From contig OZ026613.1 in assembly GCA_964020975.1 (NCBI GenBank), forward strand, positions 117,740,726 through 117,804,725: a DNA stretch of 64,000 nt. Direction: 5' to 3'. Shown here one piece after another: positions 1 through 7,774 of this stretch (within the stretch, counting starts at the first letter, position 1; the number at the start of each line of letters is the position of its first letter). The translations under genes and the position numbers were made by a program. Under the pieces are notes generated by a model. The model saw only the letters and a program-made list of their open reading frames with translations. It searched no databases and was not told where the DNA came from. Source of the stretch: Hermodice carunculata (taxonomy: Eukaryota > Annelida > Polychaeta > Eunicida > Amphinomidae).

Positions 1-123
1 AGGCTGGTCGTAATAGCCGCAGCTTTCTTTTTAGTCCCGGACCTACGACGGCGCCGGGTCTCCTGAAAATCGAACAGGTCCCATTTATCTGCCGTCTAGC
101 TCCGGCAGTGGTCACATGGCGTT
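1..123 (-). mobile_element. Fragment of DIRS-like Gag region, duplicate of 4462-4570
   Basis: Bases 15-123 match 4462-4570 with one visible difference, so the same piece of the DIRS-like element occurs twice within 4.5 kb. Similarity stops at base 123, where an unrelated ORF begins on the minus strand. The element probably continues beyond the left window edge. It is a fossil fragment of a tyrosine-recombinase retrotransposon. Confidence 0.7.
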
Positions 124-342
124 GTTTCGTATTACACCATAGATAATGGAGATTAAGGTTCCCGTGGTGAACGTTTCAAATGGTAAGGCCCCAGGGAGTG
201 GGGGAACCTGCACCTCAAAAACACGGTCAGCAACACGCCGCAAGCTGCTGGCAATGTTTTGGAAGTAGCCACTCACCTTGCATAAATTATGCAAGCGTGC
301 CTCGGAAATATACAACTTTCTTATGTCATTGATGCTTTCCAT
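112..342 (-). CDS. Unidentified 76-residue ORF beside the viral hairpin repeats
   Basis: This minus-strand ORF starts with ATG about 100 bases outside the first direct repeat. It encodes a mixed-charge N-terminus (MESINDIRKLYISEARLHNL) and then a proline-rich stretch (VPPLPGALPFETFTTG). It runs into the DIRS-like fragment at base 123, so its true C-terminus is unknown. I do not recognise the family. Its position suggests the first gene of another viral copy lying head-to-tail with the element at 445-10237, but no homology supports that. It could also be a chance ORF, although the composition looks coding. Confidence 0.3.
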   Translation of the reverse strand: MESINDIRKLYISEARLHNLCKVSGYFQNIASSLRRVADRVFEVQVPPLPGALPFETFTTGTLISIIYGVIRNNAM

Positions 343-485
343 AGTGAACGTGAAAAATTCAAACCATTAATGAATAGCACACTGGGGCCCGTGTTTATGA
401 TTACCACAATAATTAACTGATGAATAGTTGAGTAAACTATATCGCATTTACCTATACTTGATCATTTAAATTTGAAATACACAAA

Positions 486-603
486 CTCGTTCTGTTATCA
501 CGGAGGGATTAAAGCCAACACAATTAAGTGCAGCCCAACCGCCTTGTACCTGCCGGAACACGACGTGCAGGTTTTACCGTATCCCCAATAGCAGAACAAC
601 GAG
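486..603. repeat. Related hairpin, less well preserved (copy 1)
   Basis: This is the counterpart of the 804-925 hairpin in the first direct repeat. The acctgc/gcaggt arm is kept (548-553 with 567-572). The outer stem (from 486, closing at 603) has a small length difference, and the second arm is weakened. This is consistent with decay after duplication. Confidence 0.55.
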
Positions 604-803
604 CAATTTAACACTTAACGTTATAAACAGCATAAAAAACTACATAGAGTCAGGTGACAGCTTTCCTTGTAAAGTCAGTGTTAACATTGTCATTATATTA
701 TAGTCAAGCCTCCCAATGTTTTCGACGTGGCTTCTCGATGTCGAAGGTGTTCCTCGCTAACGCATTTACCTATACCTGAACATTTACATTTGATGTACAT
801 AAA

Positions 804-925
804 CTCGTTGTTCTGCTGTCACGGAGGGATTAAAGGCCAACACAATTAAGTGCAGCCCAACTGCCTTGTACCTGCCCGAACACAACGTGCAGGTTTTACC
901 GTATCCCCGACAGCAGAACAACAAG
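804..925. repeat. T-shaped hairpin, parvovirus-ITR-like (copy 2)
   Basis: The outer stem pairs 804-820 with 909-925 (16 of 17 positions). Between them are two small arms: aaggc/gcctt (833-837 with 863-867) and acctgc/gcaggt (870-875 with 889-894). A long stem enclosing two short arms is the known shape of several parvovirus inverted terminal repeats, which prime replication. The pairing was read by eye; no folding energy was computed. Confidence 0.65.
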
Positions 926-1109
926 CAATTTAACACAAGCATAATTAAAATGTTCCTTAACGTTATAAACAGGATAAAATAACTAGATAGTCACATGACA
1001 GCTTTCCTTGTAAAGTCAGTATTAACATTGTCATTATATTATAGTCACATGACCGCTTTCCTTGTAAAGTCAGTACATCAACAACTAACACTTTTCATCA
1101 TTTCATATC

Positions 1110-1115
1110 TTTATT
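1110..1115 (-). promoter_or_regulatory. Poly(A) signal AATAAA downstream of the capsid gene
   Basis: The + strand reads tttatt, giving AATAAA on the minus strand about 63 bases after the capsid stop and before the hairpin repeats. This is where a parvovirus-like transcript would be expected to end. Confidence 0.5.
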
Positions 1116-1177
1116 TCACCACACATAAAATACATTTACTGTATAACACCTGAACCAAGTCTGGCGTCACCCCACTT

Positions 1178-2307
1178 CTACAGTTCTCTCACTCTCACAG
1201 AGAGATCATGAAAATCTGACAGTGATTGGGCTGGCATGGTCTGGCCAGGGCTATATCCAACTTTATACACCCATGTAGAAGAATATGTACACAAAAAATT
1301 GAAATGCAAAGCAAAAATTGTATTGTCCTTCTTTCTCAACAATGGAACCTTCAATAAATGCAATGGAGCATAAGCAGAACTTGTCTGGGCCATAGGATCT
1401 TTAAACTTCCCAAATGCCCTTCTATTATATCCTTGAACAGTGGGTGCAGTAAACAGTCCACTCACATCAGCCCACAACTGAGCATTATTGAACTCTGGGG
1501 CAAACACTTGTTGATAAGCAGAGCCCACCTTCTGAAATCCAAATCCAGTTGCTGACGAACCAGTCACGTTTGCACGCCCATCTACCATCAGGTTCCCAAA
1601 ACTGGAACTGCCAAACGCATAAGCCACGGGCGGCGGCTTCCAAGACATCTTAATGCTTTCCCCTGCACATACAGTTCTACAAGAGTCAGTGGCTAAAGGG
1701 TCAATCAAATACTCAGCTGGCATCTTCAGCTTAGCAGCTGTTGGATCATAACACCCAAAATAAGGCATATGTGATCCATCTATATGATAAGTATATGTCT
1801 TTGGTTGCAGAAACATTTCTGACCTCTTTGAACAAAAAGGCTTAGTGAAATTTTCATTAGGCAACATTATAGTATTATAACTAGTAAATGCTAAATCATC
1901 AAATCGGTACAAGTTGTGTTTACTATCATCATAATGAAAGAAATAATGGGTTAAACTGAAAGTAGTAGTCTCAGTAACACTCCCTTGCAAGTTACTCAAT
2001 TCATCTGACATTGGCATAATGTTATGTACATGTGCACTCACTTCCAACAGTTTCACTACAGAAGCATTATTCAAAATCATCTGCTGATCATTTCTAGTCA
2101 TAGAAGCTCCCAAGTGGGCATAAGGTACTTCACACCAGTCATTTACTAGAGTCACATCATTAGATCCAATATATCTAAAAGGTCCAGAATCTTTCAATTC
2201 AGCAACAGGTAAAGTGTTCAATTCATGATTAAATGTCCTGGTAAATGTCTTCACATGCCACATATTTACTTTATCATAGACATGAGGGTGCTCGCTACTA
2301 CTAGCAC
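1178..2307 (-). pseudogene. Parvovirus-like capsid protein (VP), C-terminal part
   Basis: The fragment encodes most of a jelly-roll capsid-like protein. Supporting features are the conserved-looking segment NDWCEVPYAHLGASMT, a run of alternating strand-like segments, the Gly-rich stretch VAYAFGSSSFGNLM, and a tyrosine/aspartate-rich central part (YTYHIDGSHMPYFGCYD). Parvovirus capsid proteins self-assemble into T=1 shells. It lies directly downstream of the NS1 remnants on the same strand and just before a poly(A) signal, as in parvoviruses. Its N-terminal part lies across the DIRS-like insertion at 5229-5523. The family call rests on pattern recognition and context; the exact subfamily (densovirus-, hamaparvovirus- or bidnavirus-like) cannot be decided here. 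Confidence 0.6.
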
Positions 2308-2563
2308 GACGTACGAGGAGTCGCGGGAAGACCCTACCGTACAAGGATGAGCGCTGCCCGGCAAGTCATCGGGCATCGGGCTCGCCCAGGTCAGGAAAGG
2401 ACTTGCGTCCCTTCCTAGACTTGGGGGCCTTCTTGCCCTTAGCCGCCTTGGCCTTTTCGATTCGCTTCTTTGCGAACCTCTATCGGGTCAGCTTTCGCGA
2501 CTTCCCCTGGCCTTGCGCTTTGGCAACTTTAGCGACCGTGAAGGCAATATCCACCATCGCTTT

Positions 2564-4252
2564 CTACGTGGTTTCCTGCGCCTCCTGTTGGCGGGCCGCA
2601 AGGATGCGCTTAGACGCCTCCTCCAAGCTACCTCCGAAAAGGTAGTTGGAGGAGAGCGGCGCGCACTTCACATTACGCTCCTCTGTGGCCGACAGGTTAG
2701 ATGCTGCCATGCATGCATCCCGCCTTTCCAGCCTCAGGTTGGCCTCACTGGTAACGGCGATCCTGAGCATGTGCTCTATCGCCATTCCCCTAGCTGCTTG
2801 GAGCTGAAGGTTCAAATTGAGCCAATCCTTGATCGGCTCCGAGACCAGCTCCGAAGCGAGAAGCTTCTGAGTAATCTCGAGCGACGCCGCTGAGGAGACG
2901 TCAAGATAAGACCCTATCATTACCAGCTGACGGGCGTCTTCCTCAAAACGTTCGAGGTGGCCAATGGGAACAGCATAGGTCGTCTGCATGTAACAACAAA
3001 TGGCTTCCCACTCAACGTCTACCTGGGTGGCCTTAGGGTCGTAGATGTCGCTAGGAATACCGTAGCGAGTCATCGTGGCCGAGGGTCGGCGTAAAAGCCT
3101 GCCCTTAGGCAAGGCTTTGGCTGTGGGCGGCGAGGGATACAACCACGCACCCCGCAACTCCCGATCGACAGTTCTAAATGCCTCATCCACGTAGGGCGAG
3201 AACGGCAAACCGGTCGTCGAGAGTCCAGAAGCCTCGGCCCCCTCCATGGTGACAACGGAGAGGGCGCGCCGCTTCATCTCAGCAGGAAGCGGGGGAGCCA
3301 CCAGAGAACCTCCTAACAAGGACATTATTTGGTCCCTGGTTCGCCGAAAGAGAGAGCGAGTCTCTCTTGTCTCGGTCGCTGGGGCATCCTCGAAGGTCAG
3401 CTGCCTCTGAGCCGCCGGTGCCAGTGACTCTGTCACTGCATCATCGCTCTCCGTGGGAAGTGGACGAGGCATAAGAGGATCAGACTCGTCAGCCCAATCC
3501 ATGCCTGCGGCGTCATCATCTTCGTCTAACAGGGAGTCACCTCGCTCTTGAGAGCTATCCCTGGGACGGATTGGACGGCCACGTTCATCCAAACCACTTT
3601 CCAAAGGCAAGACCGGACCTCTGGGAACATTCCCTACTGCACCGGATCTCGTCGGCACAAGAGAGCCGGGATCCACCGGTAATAAACCGGAAGTCACCGG
3701 TTCGTACTGCGAAGCCGATCGTACCAGTACCAGTACAGCCGGTGCACCATCGGCAACGATGGCTACACCGGAAACTCTGGCCGGAATGCTGGCGGCCTGA
3801 CCCACATTTACCGGACCGGTGTCCGGAACACCGGTAGTTTGACCAGTGTTTACCGGACCGGGACCGGGTGCTACAGCTGTAGCCTCCGTTTCCCGGGCAC
3901 TTCCCAACAAAGGACGCCATGCAGCCTCTGGTTCTACCGGAGAGGCGGATGGAGGCACCGGAGGTGCCTGCTCCTCGCCTGTCACCGGTAAGGATGCCTC
4001 AGCTTGAGACAGAACCGGGGAAGTACCGGTAACCCGGGACCCCTCCGGTGGGACTTGTGTCTGGGCCGGTTCACCGGTAAGTACCGGTGTAACTTCGCCG
4101 GACTGAAAGTCCACCAGATGAGCATCCGCGGGCTGTGCTGGAACTGCGGATGCTTGTGCCTGCTGTTGCCGGTAGAAAAGCGCCATGGTAGTCGACACCA
4201 TCGACAGCATGGACTTCATAGCCTCCAGCATGGCACTAACATTTGGATCCAA
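2564..4252 (-). pseudogene. DIRS/Ngaro-like Gag protein
   Basis: The 562-residue frame begins MDPNVSAMLEAMKSMLSMVS, a methionine-rich helix. A long Pro/Thr/Gly/Val-rich low-complexity linker follows (about residues 35-220), then an acidic Ser/Asp stretch with SGLDERGRPIRPRDSS (about 220-280). The C-terminal half is helical and ends with APLSSNYLFGGSLEEASKRI, the kind of 'LFGG' segment seen in Gag-like ORF1 proteins of DIRS/Ngaro elements. The stretch downstream is Lys/Arg-rich, as expected for nucleic-acid binding. Gag packages element RNA. The frame is long but isolated from any polymerase, so it is a fossil. Confidence 0.6.
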
Positions 4253-4451
4253 AGCCGGAGCTTTCCGTTGGGAGCCCTGGTGCTTACGTTTCCGTGAGCT
4301 ACCACTACCATCCCTATGGGGTGTGTATGCCCGGTATCCTTCTGGGGAGTGTGCCGGTGTTTACCGGCTTGCTCCCGTTGGGAAGAATGTTCACGGTGAC
4401 CGGCAGCATGCTCCAGTGAGCGCGGGGATCTACCGGTCGAAGCCGGAGGAG

Positions 4452-4829
4452 TCACCCATGCAGCCGCAGCTTTCTTTTTAGTCCCGGACCTACGATGGCG
4501 CCGGGTCTCCTGAAAATCGAACAGGTCCCATTTATCTGCCGTCTAGCTCCGGCAGTGGTCACATGGCGTTCGCCTGGTGCATTCATGACCATTGAGAGCC
4601 ATTCTACATGTTCTACAATGGGAATGTGAGACTCCCAATTGCCCATAAAGTGCCCGCTCACATCTTGTTTCTGTCCAGGATTCGAGCTGGGACGGGGCTG
4701 GGTTGGGATCGCAGGCAAAGAACGCACAGATTCAGCCGGAGAAGCCTCACGGTTACTCCGGCGCAACTGTTTGATCAGGAACTTGCTTCTTTCCTGTTGT
4801 TTGCGTTGCCGATCTGGATCATCCGCCAT
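4452..4829 (-). pseudogene. N-terminal part of the DIRS-like Gag region
   Basis: The 125-residue ORF starts MADDPDRQRKQQERSKFLIK, a strongly basic helix, and ends in the segment duplicated at the window start (15-123). It lies immediately upstream of the main Gag frame on the same strand and is probably part of the same ORF1 region. No independent function is visible. Confidence 0.45.
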
Positions 4830-5228
4830 CTTGGATGGTGGTCACAGTCGAATGACGCTCAAGAGAAAATTGCAAAAAACAGGTTTACAAAGTTTCAACG
4901 CTTCGTTGAGCGGATTCTTTGTAACCCTGAACACTACTCACAGGTCCGTAGGCGTGTGTCAGACGAACTATTGTTCAGAACTCACTAGTACAAACTCGCA
5001 GAGTAGCCCCTGTAGGAATCTAGAACTAGTCGAGATGCGAGCCAGGGAAAAAACTGGTGGGCATGCGCGGCATTCCATGAGATGCCGGCCCCTGGAGGGG
5101 CTTCCATGCGGATCCACAGGCCAGCCAAAAACTTTTTTCGGTTGAAAAACCTGGCTGACAAGCCAAAATGGCAGGGAATCAGCTACAGTGGTCCAGAGGT
5201 AAGTATTACTAATAGATAACCGAATTAT

Positions 5229-5523
5229 CATGATTAAATGTCCTGGTAAATGTCTTCACATGCCATATATTCACTTTATCATAGACATGAGGGTGCTCGC
5301 TAATACTAGCACTTCCACTGCCATGCTGGGCCGAATTTGATTCAGCCACAGTCTGGTCCATAGCACTAGGCTCATCCATGACTGTATCACTTTGACCTTC
5401 TTCTAAACCTATATCAGTATTTTCATTCCACTCATTGAAAGCAGCATATGTAGCCTTGCCTTGATTATACAATCTAGCAATACATTCTGCTGTAGTCACT
5501 ATTCTTTTCAGCATGATGAACAT
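5229..5523 (-). pseudogene. Parvovirus-like capsid protein, N-terminal part
   Basis: The frame starts at ATG 5523 (MFIMLKRIVTTAECIARLYN) and continues through an acidic, Ser/Gln-rich segment to SEHPHVYDKVNIWHVKTFTR. That last stretch is shared with the other capsid fragment at 2224-2307. Its start lies about 110 bases after the end of the NS1-tail ORF, the compact NS-to-VP spacing typical of parvoviruses. The DIRS-like insert follows it. Confidence 0.6.
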
Positions 5524-5636
5524 ATTCCATACTCATTGACACCTCCTTATATCAAGCCACATCTTATGCACAGGCGGCGCTCGAGGCTCTGAGAAGGAGC
5601 ATCACAACTGCACATGCCAACGCTAACACTTCAAAA

Positions 5637-6086
5637 TCAGAGGTCAGCCCAGCAGAACTCTTTATTATCAACAGTTTCTCCTTCTTCCACATCTGACCAA
5701 TCAAAACTCACTTCTCCCTGAAACCAGCGAGAAAAATTTGGATCCTCCTGCTGATTTTGTCCAATTTCAACCAGGGCAATCTGCCGTCTAACTTGACCAC
5801 ATTGTTGATCATTTCTGCTTCGTTTAACATTGCACTGATTCCTATCAGACCCTGACACTCCACCAACCACAGGCCTCTTACAAGGAACACAGGTCTCGGA
5901 CTCTCCCTCGTTTGTACTAGCCCAAGCTGAGCATCCTGGTGTCGGGGACTGGTCTCTATCACTAGCAGGTACGGGAAACTGAGGAGTGCTTCCTTCACTT
6001 TCTTCACTTCCTCGCTCGTCAGACGAACTAGAGCTCTCATGATACATAATACCACTAGCAAACTTTTTGAACAAGTGATACCACAC
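5637..6086 (-). pseudogene. Acidic/serine-rich tail, probably the NS1 C-terminus
   Basis: The 149-residue ORF is rich in Ser, Glu and Asp (MYHESSSSSDERGSEESEG) and has a C-terminal segment with aromatic and acidic residues (NFSRWFQGEVSFDWSDVEEG). It lies between the SF3 helicase fragment and the capsid start, separated from the helicase by a TA-flanked MITE. Parvovirus NS1 proteins commonly have a divergent acidic C-terminal domain after the helicase. I therefore infer that this is the NS1 tail rather than a separate gene. It has no motif that proves this alone. Confidence 0.45.
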
Positions 6087-6110
6087 TTTAGGATTGATAC
6101 TTTTAGTATA

Positions 6111-6318
6111 CTGTAAATTGCTTTAATTTCGCTGTAATCTTATTTTCGCTTATTTCGCTGATGGTACAAAACCGTGAAAATAAAAACACAGTGAAATAGT
6201 ATTTTAACATTGTTTGAATAGGAATTATGTCCAAAATAGTTAAATTAAAAATACAGTGAAATTTCAAAAATAGAAACACCGTGAAAATTTAAACACGCGA
6301 AAATAAAGCAATTGACAG
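6111..6318. mobile_element. MITE with 'aattgcttta' inverted ends and TA target duplication
   Basis: The ends are inverted copies beginning CTGTAAATTGCTTTA at the left and, read inward on the other strand, CTGTCAATTGCTTTA at the right. Both are flanked by TA (6109-6110 and 6319-6320). The 208-bp body is AT-rich with repeated 'tttcgc/gcgaaa' and 'gtgaaa' motifs. TA target duplication and size fit a Tc1/mariner-type non-autonomous element. It inserted into the NS1 coding region and is therefore younger than the viral fossil. Confidence 0.75.
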
Positions 6319-6520
6319 TAGTCCTTCAGCTTGGGACACGTGACCATTTCATAATAAAAACATCTATTCAAAATGTTCACTTCCTCATCAGGACAATATC
6401 TCCACAAAGGACTGTTTGTAGTAATCAACACTGGAATATGTTTCAAAGTCTCGGGAAAACTGTTCTTCACATGTATCTGGGTCGAAGCTCCTTCATGAGC
6501 TCTCCTCAAAGGACAACTGT
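6319..6520 (-). pseudogene. Parvovirus-like NS1, end of the superfamily 3 helicase domain
   Basis: The diagnostic stretch is HIPVLITTNSPLWRYC, followed by an Asp/Glu-Glu turn and NILNRCFYYEM. This is the SF3 helicase motif C region (the 'ITTN' sensor asparagine) and the following Arg-containing segment of parvoviral NS1. NS1 is the replication initiator: it nicks the terminal hairpin and unwinds DNA. Only the last part of the helicase is present, because the DIRS-like fragment at 6520-7755 abuts it. The tail continues beyond the MITE. It is the second strongest viral signature in the window after PolB. Confidence 0.75.
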
Positions 6521-7755
6521 CGTTAAGCGGAATGGGCCGGCTCGTCGGCCAACACCTCATCGCTCTCCGACCCCATCCCTTGGACAGGTCGGGACTGGCG
6601 CTCCAGATTACGGCTAAGGCGTTCCTCGCGTTCGTCCTCGCCTTCGTCGAGAAGAGACTCGTGTAAGGAGCCCTCTCTGTCAGACAAAGGCTCTCCCCGC
6701 TCATCTAAACCACTATGCAGTGGAAAAAACGGCGTGGGGAGAGAGGGAAGGGTAGCTTCTATTTGACTGGTCCTCTCCGGTTGCTCATCGGAGTGGTCCA
6801 GTCCGGTCCTGGTCACGGGCCGGCACAGATTCGGCAAGCACCGGATCTGATGTACCGGACCAGTCCGGACCGGCCAGGGAAGTATCATGTACTTCCTGGC
6901 GTGCTCAGGGCAAGGGTTCATGACCCACCTCCGTGAGCACTGGGGCATCTCCCACCAGAGAACTTGTGGCTCCCTCTACCGTGCCAGTCACGCCGGTCCC
7001 CTCCATAGAGCGAACCGGCAGACCGGGCTGTTCCGGTGCCTCCCCCGTTTCCATGCTGGTCTCCTCTGCAGGAGGGCCAGTTGCACTTGGACCTTGAATT
7101 TCCCTTGGGAAACCCGGGTCTTGGGTCTGCTGACCCACAGGTGCCACAGACACAGCTGGTGTATGAAATGGGACTCTCATCTGTGCAGATTGCACAAAAG
7201 ACTGCATGGTGGTGGCCATCAGCATTTGTGTTCTCTGTATGGTGTCCAGTATAGCCTTGAGTCCCGGATCCAAGGCGGGTGCCCTCTTTTCAGAAGGCTC
7301 CTCGGCCCTGTCCCCCTTTCTCTTGCGAGTGCGCCTCCTCTTCTTTGGGGTCGCCCCCGCCGAATCCGAGGCACTATCCACCACCTCAACTCTCCGAAAA
7401 GAGGAGGAAGTGGTGACTCGCAGGCTTGCTGGAGAGTCTTGAAGTTGAACGGATGGAGCTCTACGGTGAGACCGCTTAGCCCGCCGACGTTCTGCCAACT
7501 CAAAGAGGTCCCACCTCTCACTCGACCAACTTTTACAGTGCTGACAAGGTCGTAACCTTGAGCACTGCAGTCGCTCCAGCTCCCATCTGCACTTTCTACA
7601 GTGCGGATGTTGTCCCACTTCCCCATCAGATGGCCGGCCACATCCTGCTTCTGAGAAGCAGGGATGCCCGCCACTGAACTGGCAGGGACAGCTGGAGCTG
7701 TTCCAGCACTCACTGGGGGTGAGAGGCTGCACCCCTGCCTCCCCGCAATAGACAC
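6520..7755 (-). mobile_element. Second DIRS-like Gag fragment, between PolB and NS1
   Basis: This GC-rich segment encodes a cysteine-containing N-terminus (ELERLQCSRLRPCQHCKSWS) typical of DIRS-type ORF1. A basic stretch (KKRRRTRKRKGDRAEEPSEK) comes next, then a Met/Gln-rich helix and a Pro/Gly/Thr-rich linker. Further left it encodes HSGLDERGEPLSDREGS, matching the Gag at 2564-4252 in style and position. The fragment abuts PolB on one side and NS1 on the other. It is a fossil; no RT or recombinase accompanies it. Confidence 0.6.
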
Positions 7756-7774
7756 TCGTATTTTTTTCTGGCGC

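Larger units (their letters stand above)
445..1044. repeat. Pair of direct repeats (about 260 and 285 bp) flanking the viral capsid 3' end
   Basis: Copy 1 (about 445-705) and copy 2 (about 760-1044) align over nearly their whole length, starting at 'cgcatttacctatac' and ending at 'cattatattatagtca'. Copy 2 has a short extra piece after the hairpin. About 55 bases separate the copies. Part of the tail is repeated once more at 1043-1074. Each copy contains the hairpin region described separately. Two adjacent terminal repeats are expected where viral copies are joined head-to-tail or where a terminal repeat was duplicated during integration. Confidence 0.8.
2308..5228 (-). mobile_element. DIRS-like (tyrosine-recombinase) retrotransposon fragment inside the capsid gene
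   Basis: This 2.9-kb GC-rich insert differs sharply in base composition from the AT-rich viral DNA around it. It carries a Gag-like ORF (2564-4252) and an upstream N-terminal-like ORF (4452-4829). No reverse transcriptase, RNase H or recombinase is present, so it is only part of an element. Its Gag shares the 'SGLDERG' region with the fragment at 6520-7755, so two related lineages have landed in this locus. Assignment to DIRS/Ngaro rests on Gag resemblance. It is a fossil. Confidence 0.6.
2224..5312. repeat. 84-bp direct duplication of capsid sequence flanking the DIRS-like insert
   Basis: Bases 2224-2307 and 5229-5312 are the same 84-base capsid segment with three differences. They flank the insert at 2308-5228 exactly. 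DIRS-type elements are not known for long target duplications, so recombination between two viral copies, or duplication after insertion, is more likely than a true target-site duplication. Confidence 0.8.

Noticed and set aside
2224-5312. Two separate capsid genes
   Set aside because: Only 84 bases overlap between the fragments, which otherwise cover different parts of the protein. One gene with an insertion is simpler.
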